Positions 9,801-17,074 of a stretch of DNA of 64,000 nt are shown here, one piece after another. Origin of the DNA: Aquiflexum gelatinilyticum (lineage in GTDB: Bacteria; Bacteroidota; Bacteroidia; Cytophagales; Cyclobacteriaceae); assembly GCF_024741135.1 (NCBI RefSeq), contig NZ_JANSUY010000013.1:124001-188000 (forward strand). The letters run 5' to 3'. A program made the translations under genes and the position numbers. The stretch's first letter is position 1. The number at the start of each line of letters is the position of its first letter. The notes beneath the pieces are model-generated. The model saw only the letters and a program-made list of their open reading frames with translations. It was not told the origin of the DNA and ran no database searches.

Positions 9801-12800
9801 TGGAAAAGTTAAGGATAGAAAAAGCACAATATATTAACCCCAATAATACAACTAAAGGGAGAGGGAGATTAGAATTGGGATTTGATAAACAATTACCCAT
9901 GGAAAGCCTTCCGATCAACGTTTTGATTTTCAATCAAAGCAATTTGAATGACATCAGGATTTATCCGGGAAACGCAAAGGTTTTTCACGACTTAAAGCCC
10001 GGAAAATATGAAGTCTTTTTACTTTTTAAAGGATCTTCCTATTCCAAGATTGATTCGATCGAGGTCCTGAAGGATGGATTGAACTTCGTAAAAGTCCCGT
10101 TTCCTATTTCTCCGAAAAAGGATGCTTTCAGTCAAAAACTCGTGCAATTGATAGAAAAGAATCTTTTCAATGATAGCCCTTCAGATTTACTTTTTGAACA
10201 AAGAGAATTAGTGGGATTCCAAAGAACCTATTTGGAAAATAATAAATATTCTGGACCTGGGATTTTGGTTTCAGGGTATATAGTAGATGAAACAGGATTT
10301 GGATTACCCGGAGCTACAGTCATTGTCGAAGGATTGGCCCATGGGGCGAGCACTAATTTGGATGGCTATTATGAATTGGTCGTGCCATATGGCTATTCGG
10401 AGTTGGTGGTTTCATTTGTTGGGTATAAGTCTACCAACTTCAGGATTAGCCAAGGAATACCTGACAGAATTCAAATGGAACCTGATGTCAGGGCACTTTC
10501 AGAGGTAATTGTGACCGGATATGGAGTGATGCAAACCAAAAGAACTTTATCTTATGCTACGACAGTAGTCGATGCTGAATTTGATTTTGAAGAAGTGGAA
10601 GGAATGCTTCAAGGCAGAGTTGCGGGAGTAGCTATCCAAGATGCAGGAAAAGGAGTCAATCTTCAGATAAGGGGAATGTCTTCTGTAAACTTTCAAGAAA
10701 AGCCCCTGATATTGATTGATGGGAAAGTTTTTCTTGGAGAATTGAATTTATTGGATTTAACCCAAGCGAAAAAGGTTGAAAGTCTTCTCGAGGAAGAGGC
10801 TTTTAAACGGTTTGGTGAAAAGGGTAAGAATGGTGCTATCCTGATATATTTCCAAGAAGAAAAAATCAATGATCAAACTCAAGATGAGGGATTGGATTGG
10901 GAAAATGCCGGAGGCGGGAAAATCCGGAATAATTTTTCGGATGTTGCATTTTGGCAACCTGATTTGATTACAGATGAGGAGGGAAAAGCAAGTTTCAAAG
11001 TCAAATTCCCCGATGATATCACAGCTTGGCAAACACATGTGCTTGCAATGAACGGGAAGAAGCAAAATGGCAAAAACCAAGGTTTGATAAGGTCCTACAT
11101 GCCAGTGGTGGCTCAATTATTTATTCCTAGATTTTTGATAACCAATGATACAGCAAGAATTCTCGGAAAATCACTGAATTATATGGGAGATTCTTTGGAG
11201 GTAGAAACAGGGTTTGAAATCAACGGTAACCCAACCTTGCCAAAGCGGACTGGAATCCTTACGGATATCCGGGTAGACAGTCTCACTTTGGTCTCAAAAG
11301 ATTCTCTCAAAATCCAATACCAATTACAGACCAAGAAAGGGTTCAAGGACGGAGAAATCCGAGAAATTCCTGTCTTTCCTCAGGGCATGTCCCAAACCAA
11401 AGGTCATTTTGGCATCTTGGAAGCAGATACTGTTTTCACTTTGATAACGGATACCTCAGCGATGGCTTCCAAATTAACATTTTGGTCAGACCTTTCTGGG
11501 ATTTATGAAGAAGAATTGGCATTTATCCACTCCTATCGCTATTTATGCAATGAGCAAATGGCATCCAAAGTCAAAGCACTTTTGCTTCAAAGAGACCTTG
11601 ACTTTTGGAAAAGCAAGCCATTTGAGCAAGAAAAAGTCCTTCGTAAACTGATAACATCACTCCAAAGAAACCAACAGTCAAATGGAATGTGGGGTTGGTG
11701 GAATGATTCCGGGGAAAGTCTTTGGATCACCCTTCATGTGGTGGAGGCATTGGGGATGGCTCAAGAAAAAGGGTTTGAAGCAGGATTTTCCAAACCTGCT
11801 TTGGAAGAAGTACTACTTCGGTATTGGGACAAGGAAAAAGATTTTGAAACCAAATCAAAAATCATTCATGCTTTTATTTCTTTAAGAAGTCAAGTGGGCT
11901 TCACGAGGCTGATGGAAGATTTGGAAAAAACCAAAAAAGAAACTGTTTCACATGATTTGGGTCTGTTGTGGATTAAATCCAGGCTCAATCAGGAGATTTC
12001 AATAAATGAATTGGATAAATACCAACGGAAGTCCATTTTAGAAAATACATATTTTGGTTCAGGTTTGGAAGAATCTAATTGGCAAAACGGGGACCTTGCC
12101 TTAAGTCTTTTGGCATACAAAATCCTCAAAAACAATCAAAATACACCAGATTCAGTAATCAGAAGTGTCCGGAATTATCTTTTTGAGAAAAGGGAAAAAG
12201 GAAACTGGATCAATACCTACCTGTCGTCTAGGGTTTTGGAAACGTTAATTCCTGAAATGGTAAAGGAATCTAAATTTGCCGGAAACCAATCGGTCATAGT
12301 GGAGGGAGATATCGATGTCAGTATCTCCAAATTTCCATTTATCGAAGAATTCAAAGCCACACAGCCTTTGGTAATCAATAAAAAAGGAAATCTCCCTTTA
12401 TATTATTCTTATTCCGAAAATTTCTGGAATCCAAACCCAGAACCTAAAAAAGGAGCTTTCGAAATCACTACTCGATTTGAGGAAAATAATGGAAACATGC
12501 TCAAAGCAGGCACTGAAGTGGCATTGATGGTGGAGATCACGGTAAAAGAAGATGCTTCTTTTGTAATGATCAACGCGCCTATCCCCGGCGGTTGTAGCTA
12601 TGGCAATAAATCCAACCGCAGCAATTGGGAGACCCACCGGGAATACTTCTTGGAGGAAACAGCAATTTTCTGCGAAAATTTGCCAAAAGGGAACCATACC
12701 TTCAGAATATCCTTAGAACCTAGATTTACCGGAACGTACACCCTCAACCCAGCCAAAATAGAAATGATGTACTTTCCTACTATCAATGCCAATGAAGGTC

Positions 12801-12826
12801 TAAAGAAAGTAAGGATAGAAGATTAA
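6878..12826 (+). CDS. Alpha-2-macroglobulin-like exported protein with carboxypeptidase-regulatory and TonB-plug insert
   Basis: The 1982-residue product has a signal peptide (MKKIYLLLHIASLF to FGQ) and an extended macroglobulin (MG) beta-sandwich region with an MG2-like stretch (VFDKPKYKPLDTLNMKSYLV near residue 270). Residues about 1125-1205 form a carboxypeptidase-regulatory-like domain, and about 1205-1330 form a SusC-type plug (SEVIVTGYG, GRVAGVAIQDAG, LQIRGMSS, PLILIDG). The A2M/MG7 domain follows at about 1340-1400 (PDDITAWQTHVLAMNG). A thioester-like CNEQ is at residues 1557-1560, then a thioester-domain helix QQSNGMWGWW. Bacterial A2M proteins trap proteases after cleavage of a bait region; here the plug insert occupies that place. 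No beta-barrel follows, so it is not a TonB receptor. The start at 6878 is chosen over 6872 because the signal peptide begins there. An S10 peptidase gene follows. Confidence 0.9.
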   Translation: MKKIYLLLHIASLFQIAFIIFLVPKLSFGQNLLNSKQTSHFSYIYKITDLEAEVIYTSGEKGIKESFFHTLIDSFPMSEEYQGDLPDGHYLKTFALKNRQRIEITSIQPVRIFIIKNDRDLNIQVYGPDEKIIKKAEVSADGKKLTFDPKTESYQDKKSNKSGVVKVTYAGKTSFFFLEKKLNNSTFKITKNNILYGTPIRYVWIPVRFVLLIPVDGYKSIKTGYVQGSIYKISDFFQRAYHSTACIFDDYHCDWRDYSSYESHVKGYMVFDKPKYKPLDTLNMKSYLVNKRGKPYTNEVELELYQGSEKKYSTTVQPFREGAFSYSLHLHDSLKLKLDQYAQIRLLDKNKDELMSRNLEIEEYELKRNSLEISLSSDIHVRGKEQILTLSAKDENGLRIKDGRVQIWVFPHHPKIFHDSIVFLPDTLQFLERELLTNGPTEIAIPDSIFPMVDLDYAIKTVLLNAENERLEENISGFFKAFAEPFSMMLENDSLSVKYNNPKESTEKIFLFGRDYFGNKELVESILPPFRIPFNPLISEYIVEYSGKDQVFSVAEESAKVSVVTSRNPEEVTFAIQNPRKVPVTYFLYYGNNLVQSGQQPSQAVRIRNKGEKNYFLSLNYLWAGEIQYQTYQIPLQKYRLQINSQEPVLIYPGEETDIQIEVKDYKNRPVEGVDLTAFGLTKKFNFEAPSLPSLGKSPKGKKLINNFTITNTKPDLIEIPLNYPAWKIMASLDSISYFQFIYPESKLYRFEHPTESGLTQFSPFILKNGNFEPVSVIYVDKVPVYFYWNTIQQPYSFPIDPGYRQLKFRLEDQIITLDSVYFEANKRTIISIDPSLYKGKMNVEEAELEFSQTEKNHLYNYIFPYRNPFIRGFSYLKTDKNVINLGLGNGPNSKKTYLAGPVYGFLDFKLINGFTTGFHHEPYYEYDFREGLLKMRSLNEYILPTQSSRVSISHPLGEQVMTEEKLFELWQSHLEKLRIEKAQYINPNNTTKGRGRLELGFDKQLPMESLPINVLIFNQSNLNDIRIYPGNAKVFHDLKPGKYEVFLLFKGSSYSKIDSIEVLKDGLNFVKVPFPISPKKDAFSQKLVQLIEKNLFNDSPSDLLFEQRELVGFQRTYLENNKYSGPGILVSGYIVDETGFGLPGATVIVEGLAHGASTNLDGYYELVVPYGYSELVVSFVGYKSTNFRISQGIPDRIQMEPDVRALSEVIVTGYGVMQTKRTLSYATTVVDAEFDFEEVEGMLQGRVAGVAIQDAGKGVNLQIRGMSSVNFQEKPLILIDGKVFLGELNLLDLTQAKKVESLLEEEAFKRFGEKGKNGAILIYFQEEKINDQTQDEGLDWENAGGGKIRNNFSDVAFWQPDLITDEEGKASFKVKFPDDITAWQTHVLAMNGKKQNGKNQGLIRSYMPVVAQLFIPRFLITNDTARILGKSLNYMGDSLEVETGFEINGNPTLPKRTGILTDIRVDSLTLVSKDSLKIQYQLQTKKGFKDGEIREIPVFPQGMSQTKGHFGILEADTVFTLITDTSAMASKLTFWSDLSGIYEEELAFIHSYRYLCNEQMASKVKALLLQRDLDFWKSKPFEQEKVLRKLITSLQRNQQSNGMWGWWNDSGESLWITLHVVEALGMAQEKGFEAGFSKPALEEVLLRYWDKEKDFETKSKIIHAFISLRSQVGFTRLMEDLEKTKKETVSHDLGLLWIKSRLNQEISINELDKYQRKSILENTYFGSGLEESNWQNGDLALSLLAYKILKNNQNTPDSVIRSVRNYLFEKREKGNWINTYLSSRVLETLIPEMVKESKFAGNQSVIVEGDIDVSISKFPFIEEFKATQPLVINKKGNLPLYYSYSENFWNPNPEPKKGAFEITTRFEENNGNMLKAGTEVALMVEITVKEDASFVMINAPIPGGCSYGNKSNRSNWETHREYFLEETAIFCENLPKGNHTFRISLEPRFTGTYTLNPAKIEMMYFPTINANEGLKKVRIED

Positions 12827-12929
12827 TTCGAATCCGAAGAAATGGGAATAGATTGTTCTGAGTCATGTTCTTTTTTCCGGCCTTTATTAAAAACCTTGTA
12901 ACTTATACCCCATATCAAAATATGATATC

Positions 12930-14429
12930 ATGAAGAAATTATGCTTTTCCGTTCTTTTCGTTCTTTTCAACTCAGTCCGTGTATTTTCCCAAGAAACTGA
13001 AAAAACTGCTCCAATTCCCGATCCATTGGTTTTTGAGACTTCCCATCAAGGGACTTTTCATGGGAAAGCTATCAGCTACAAGGCCATCTCTGGGGAAACA
13101 TTTCTCAAAAACAGTGAAGGTGAACCTGTTGCGGCACTTTGGTCCACTTCCTATATCAAACCCGAAACCGATTCCGGCATGCGGCCCGTCACCTTTATTT
13201 TCAACGGAGGTCCGGGTTCCGCGTCGATTTGGCTCCATATGGGAGTCTTTGGTCCCAAAATAGTCAAGGTGGATTCTGATGCCAAAGCAGATGATGGGGC
13301 CGCCCCATTTGACCTCGTCAATAATGAATTGGCTTTGTTGGACATTACAGACTTGGTATTCATCGATCCAGTGGGGACAGGCTACAGCAAGGTAATCGGC
13401 AAAGGTAAGGCAGAAGATTTTTGGGGTTTGACAGAAGATGCCAAATCAATCGCCCAATTCATCCGCCTTTGGATTACCAAACATGAGAGGTGGCAGTCTC
13501 CAAAATATATCGCAGGTGAAAGCTATGGAACGACAAGGGCCGCCGCTGTCACTGCGGCATTGGAAGGTGGAGGGCAGGCCGTGGCTTTGAATGGCCTGAT
13601 CTTGATATCCCAGGCATTGGATTATCAGGGTTCGACTTCAATGCATGACAATATCGCATCCTATTTCACCTATTTTCCCACCATGGCCGCCACTGCTTGG
13701 TACCATGGCAAAGCCGGTCAGGGGAAAAAACTGGAAGATTTTGTAGCGGAAGCACGGGCATTTGGCTATAATGAATATTTGCCAGCATTGTACAAAGGCA
13801 ACCAATCTACATTCGAGGAAAAAGAAAAAATTGCTCAAAGACTATCCTATTTTTTGGGACTGAAAAAAGAATATATTCTTCTATCTGACAACAGAATCCT
13901 CACAGGTAGATTTAAGAAGGAATTGCTTAGAAAAGATGGGAAAACCATAGGGACTTTAGATGGCAGATATCTTGGGGAAGAAGGCGACCAAACTGCAGCT
14001 TCACCGACCTTGGGCGATCCTTCGAGCTATGGCATTGATGCGGCTTATACTGCTGCCCTGCACGAGTATTTCGCCAAAACACTGAAAGTCAAAGTGGACC
14101 GTCCTTACCTGACCTCCAACGGCAGTATTGGTGGCAAATGGAATTGGAGGCCTGTTCCTGAGGGTTCTTATTGGGAACCTTCTTATGTCAACGTAGCACG
14201 AAGCCTAGGCGAATCCATGCGCCGCAACAAAGACCTGAAAGTCATGGTGGCCAATGGGTATTATGACCTGATCACGCCATTTTTGGATGCAGAATACACC
14301 TTTGCACGACATGATATCCCGATGGAAAGGGTGCAGATGTTTTATTTCGAAGGAGGACACATGATGTACAACCACCGACCGGATTTTGAAAAATTGGTGA
14401 AAGATATCAGGGGATTTATCCAGAAATAA
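12930..14429 (+). CDS. Exported serine carboxypeptidase, peptidase family S10
   Basis: The 499-residue protein has an N-terminal signal peptide (about residues 1-21, ending VFSQ) and is probably periplasmic or secreted. Family S10 removes C-terminal residues from peptides, often at acidic pH. The oxyanion-hole pattern NGGPGSAS is near residue 92, the nucleophile is Ser198 in AGESYGTTRA, the Asp is near 446 in ANGYYDLITPF, and the His is near 477 in GGHMMYNH, so the catalytic triad is intact. Length agrees with bacterial S10 enzymes. It lies 103 bp after the macroglobulin-like gene and 26 bp before the methyltransferase gene, so it may be transcribed with the latter. A 5-bp palindrome, CATAT-caaa-ATATG, just before the ATG could be regulatory but is weak. 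Confidence 0.94.
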   Translation: MKKLCFSVLFVLFNSVRVFSQETEKTAPIPDPLVFETSHQGTFHGKAISYKAISGETFLKNSEGEPVAALWSTSYIKPETDSGMRPVTFIFNGGPGSASIWLHMGVFGPKIVKVDSDAKADDGAAPFDLVNNELALLDITDLVFIDPVGTGYSKVIGKGKAEDFWGLTEDAKSIAQFIRLWITKHERWQSPKYIAGESYGTTRAAAVTAALEGGGQAVALNGLILISQALDYQGSTSMHDNIASYFTYFPTMAATAWYHGKAGQGKKLEDFVAEARAFGYNEYLPALYKGNQSTFEEKEKIAQRLSYFLGLKKEYILLSDNRILTGRFKKELLRKDGKTIGTLDGRYLGEEGDQTAASPTLGDPSSYGIDAAYTAALHEYFAKTLKVKVDRPYLTSNGSIGGKWNWRPVPEGSYWEPSYVNVARSLGESMRRNKDLKVMVANGYYDLITPFLDAEYTFARHDIPMERVQMFYFEGGHMMYNHRPDFEKLVKDIRGFIQK

Positions 14430-14455
14430 TAAAGGAATACACAAACACTACTTTG

Positions 14456-15037
14456 ATGAACGATCAAGATATTCAAAACATTCCCGAGTCTTATTTTGCC
14501 ATAGATGAAGCCACCAAAGTACTTGGTTTCACAATGCCATCAGACATGCTTACCTGTTCGCTGTTGAGGACCTTGGCTGCGTCCAAGCCTTCGGGTAGAT
14601 TTTTGGAATTGGGAACCGGAACCGGGCTTTCCACTTCATGGATCTTAAACGGAATGGATAAAAGCAGCACTTTGATTTCAATCGACAATGATAAATCGGT
14701 TTTGAATATTGCCAAAACACATTTGGGAAAAGACTCCCGTTTGTCACTTGTCCTTTCCGATGGGGAAGATTGGATTCTTAAAAATATAAATAAGCGCTTT
14801 GATTACATTTTTGCTGATACCTGGCACGGAAAATACCTACTATTGGAAGAAGTACTTGACATGCTAAATCCTGGAGGCTTATATATCGTGGATGACATGC
14901 TTCCCCAATCCAACTGGCCTGAAGGCCATGCCGAAAAAGCCATCGAATTTGTCAAAAAGCTTGACCAAAGAACAGACTTGAAGCTGACGAAATTGGATTG
15001 GGCGACAGGAATTATCATCGGTGTGAAAATTAAGTGA
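14456..15037 (+). CDS. Class I SAM-dependent methyltransferase, O-methyltransferase-like
   Basis: This 193-residue cytoplasmic protein shows the SAM-binding motif LELGTGTGLSTSW (motif I, residues about 45-57), an acidic residue at the end of strand beta2 (ISIDND) and FDYIFADTW (motif IV), as in the catechol-O-methyltransferase-like group. It probably methylates a small hydroxylated molecule. The start ATG at 14456 is preferred to the TTG three bases upstream. It follows the S10 peptidase gene by 26 bp. The substrate is unknown, and nothing links it functionally to the peptidase. Confidence 0.85.
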   Translation: MNDQDIQNIPESYFAIDEATKVLGFTMPSDMLTCSLLRTLAASKPSGRFLELGTGTGLSTSWILNGMDKSSTLISIDNDKSVLNIAKTHLGKDSRLSLVLSDGEDWILKNINKRFDYIFADTWHGKYLLLEEVLDMLNPGGLYIVDDMLPQSNWPEGHAEKAIEFVKKLDQRTDLKLTKLDWATGIIIGVKIK

Positions 15038-15141
15038 AGGAGAGAAATTACCCAACTTTCCTGTTTTTTTATTTACATACGAAACCATTTCTCTTTTTTT
15101 CGCATTTACACACCTGACAGTTTCAATCAAAAATAACCTTT

Positions 15142-15744
15142 ATGGAAAAGCCGGATTTCAATATCACCGAAGTCAATAAAATCATCCGTGGACGTAGGTC
15201 CATGTTTTTTGCCCAATTCAAAGAAAATGATCCTGTAGATGACGCCGTCATCGAGGAAATACTGGAAAATGCCACTTGGGCGCCTTCACACAAATTGACA
15301 GAACCATGGAGTTTCATCGTATTTGCAGGAGATGGAAGACAGAAGTTTGCTGATTACCAATCTGAGTTGTACAAAGAAAGAACAACCAAAAACGGGACTT
15401 TCAACGAAGCTGCCTATATGAGGTTCAAAGAAAATCCTTTAAAAGCATCTCATATCATCGCCATAAAAATGAAACATGATCCCAAAGCAGGTCTTCCTGT
15501 GATGGAAGAAATAGCAGCTGTAGCCATGGCTGTCCAAAACATGTACCTTTCGGCCTCTGCCCATGGTTTGGCAGCGTTTTGGGGGACGGGAGGGCCTACA
15601 TTTTGGCCTGAAGCGAAGCCTTGGTTTGGCTTGGAAGAAGAGGACATGCTGATGGGATTTTTCTATATCGCAAAACCTGCAACTGAAAATTGGCCAGTCG
15701 GAAAAAGAAAGCCTGCTGCTGAAAAAACTGATTGGGTAAGGTAA
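15142..15744 (+). CDS. Nitroreductase-family FMN oxidoreductase
   Basis: The 200-residue product belongs to the FMN-dependent nitroreductase fold and resembles the short YdjA-like group. It begins with the flavin-binding RRSMFFAQF segment (residues about 16-24) and has NATWAPSHKLTEPW (residues about 45-58) and the helix AVAMAVQNMYLSASAHGL (about 126-143). The C-terminal stretch WGTGGPTFWP would line the FMN pocket. These enzymes use NAD(P)H to reduce nitro compounds, quinones or enones and are normally dimeric and cytoplasmic. The gene is followed by a heptamer array that forms an inverted repeat, with a convergent DinB-like gene on the other side. The physiological substrate cannot be inferred. 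Confidence 0.9.
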   Translation: MEKPDFNITEVNKIIRGRRSMFFAQFKENDPVDDAVIEEILENATWAPSHKLTEPWSFIVFAGDGRQKFADYQSELYKERTTKNGTFNEAAYMRFKENPLKASHIIAIKMKHDPKAGLPVMEEIAAVAMAVQNMYLSASAHGLAAFWGTGGPTFWPEAKPWFGLEEEDMLMGFFYIAKPATENWPVGKRKPAAEKTDWVR

Positions 15745-15748
15745 ATAA

Positions 15749-15815
15749 AGAGAGTAAAAAGTAAAAGGTAAAAAGTAAGAAGTCATAATCGAAAACCTCT
15801 TACCTTTTACCTTTT
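15749..15815. repeat. GTAAAAG-type heptamer array forming a 17-bp inverted repeat, possible bidirectional terminator
   Basis: Units GTAAAAA, GTAAAAG, GTAAAAA and GTAAGAA repeat with period 7 at about 15753-15780. The left arm 15763-15779 pairs with 15799-15815 with one mismatch, leaving a 19-nt loop. It sits between convergent genes and may act as a terminator in both directions or be a mobile-type intergenic repeat. Confidence 0.6.
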
Positions 15816-15837
15816 TCCTAATTTCACTTTAAACTGA

Positions 15838-16368
15838 TTACATGCCTCTATATTGTGGAGGCTCGATTCCATTGGCGCGGATGTAGGAAATAGCAGCACC
15901 ACGGTGATGCGTAGTGTGATCATCCATCAAGCCAATCACCTGACGTCTTGATCCGGTTCCCCCAAATATTTCGACTACTTCAGCCAATTCTGCCTCACTG
16001 AGTTTACCTACAGTCGTTTTGGCATAAGCATAACAGTTTTCGACAAAAGCTTTCAATTCTGCTTTTGTGGCTGGTTTGGCATCAGCTGCAAAACTCGGAG
16101 CTTCACCCTTTAAAAACCTTGAACCAATCATTACCATTACTCCAGAAAGATGGGTAATCTGCTCGTTGAAACTCATAGCTCCGGCATCAGGCTTATAATC
16201 TAAAAGATTATCAGGCATTTTGTCCACAACTTCAAGCGTATACTGCTTACTATTGTCCCATTTGGCTACAAATTCTGAAATTGTAGTCTGTGCGTTGGCA
16301 ATAGCTGTAGTACATACCAATGCAAATACGACCATTGCGATTTTTGAAATTAGTTTTTTGGCTTTCAT
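15838..16368 (-). CDS. Exported DinB-family protein
   Basis: This 176-residue protein has a signal peptide (residues about 1-26, ending ANAQ) followed by a DinB/YfiT-like four-helix bundle. The presumed metal ligands are visible as a His in NEQITHLSG (about residue 72) and the paired histidines in DDHTTHHRG (about 154-158). Members of the superfamily bind divalent metal, and some are thiol transferases, but exported Bacteroidota versions have no assigned reaction. The gene is monocistronic, convergent with the nitroreductase and divergent from gldD, with 78 bp between the two start codons. The family call is reliable; the function is unknown. Confidence 0.88.
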   Translation of the reverse strand: MKAKKLISKIAMVVFALVCTTAIANAQTTISEFVAKWDNSKQYTLEVVDKMPDNLLDYKPDAGAMSFNEQITHLSGVMVMIGSRFLKGEAPSFAADAKPATKAELKAFVENCYAYAKTTVGKLSEAELAEVVEIFGGTGSRRQVIGLMDDHTTHHRGAAISYIRANGIEPPQYRGM

Positions 16369-16434
16369 AAAAATTGGATTTTGATGTTTTTCTATAAATA
16401 TCCGTTATCCACCACTCAAATCAAACCATTTTGA

Positions 16435-16442
16435 TAAATTTG
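16435..16442 (+). promoter_or_regulatory. Possible -7 promoter element upstream of gldD
   Basis: TAAATTTG matches the TAnnTTTG consensus, but it ends only 4 nt before the first ATG of gldD and no TTG element is found at the right distance. It would give a leaderless or internally started transcript, so support is weak. Confidence 0.15.
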
Positions 16443-16446
16443 AGCC

Positions 16447-17025
16447 ATGATGAAAAGGAATTATATACCGTTGATTTTACTTTTTATACTTCTCAGTTGT
16501 AGTTCGGATTACCTTCCAAAACCCAAAGGGTATAACCGTTTGGACCTTCCTGAAAGGGAATTTATTGCTTTGAAAAATGATGTACCCTATTCGTTTGAGC
16601 ATTCTGTGCACGCCAATGTGGAGCCGGATTCTTTTAACCTAGCCGAAAAATCCTGGATCAACCTGAATTATGAATCTTTGGGAGGAAAAGTCCACTTGAC
16701 ATATTTGGCCTTGGATACTGATGGAAAAGACATCAAAACTGTGGTTAATGATGCCATCAACCTCACCGCAAAGCATCAGATCAAAGCATATGGTATTGAA
16801 GAATCCATGATGCTGACACCAAAAGGATATACCGGTGTTGTAGCCGAACTTTCTGGAGAAGTCCCTACACAATTCCAGTTTTTTGTAACCGATTCGACCA
16901 GGAATTTTTTGAGGGGAGCTTTGTATTTCAATACGGCTATGAAAAATGATTCACTTGCTCCTGCCATTGAATACATCAAAGTGGACATGATCCATTTGAT
17001 CAATACACTTGAATTCAAAAAATAA
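16447..17025 (+). CDS. gldD: Gliding motility lipoprotein GldD
   Basis: The 192-residue product has a lipoprotein signal (hydrophobic residues 8-17, lipobox LLSC with Cys18) and the family signature YLPKPKGYNRLDLPEREF directly after it. GldD is one of the lipoproteins required for gliding motility in Flavobacterium johnsoniae. Its exact role is unresolved, but it is linked to the gliding and type IX secretion apparatus at the envelope. Length is typical. ATG 16447 and ATG 16450 are both possible. The gene is monocistronic here and ends in a strong hairpin. gldB lies about 30 kb away in this window, so the gld genes are dispersed. Confidence 0.93.
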   Translation: MMKRNYIPLILLFILLSCSSDYLPKPKGYNRLDLPEREFIALKNDVPYSFEHSVHANVEPDSFNLAEKSWINLNYESLGGKVHLTYLALDTDGKDIKTVVNDAINLTAKHQIKAYGIEESMMLTPKGYTGVVAELSGEVPTQFQFFVTDSTRNFLRGALYFNTAMKNDSLAPAIEYIKVDMIHLINTLEFKK

Positions 17026-17052
17026 AGCCATCCAATTTTTAACTGGATGGCT
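17026..17052. terminator. Bidirectional terminator between gldD and the symporter gene
   Basis: A 9-bp perfect stem (17026-17034 with 17044-17052, AGCCATCCA/TGGATGGCT) with a 9-nt AT-rich loop sits between convergent genes. It has A/T-rich flanks suitable for termination on both strands. Confidence 0.75.
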
Positions 17053-17074
17053 ATTTAATGTTTAAAGAAGCGGG

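Noticed and set aside
6878-12826. TonB-dependent receptor
   Set aside because: A plug and carboxypeptidase-regulatory domain are present, but no barrel follows. The rest is macroglobulin-like with an A2M domain.
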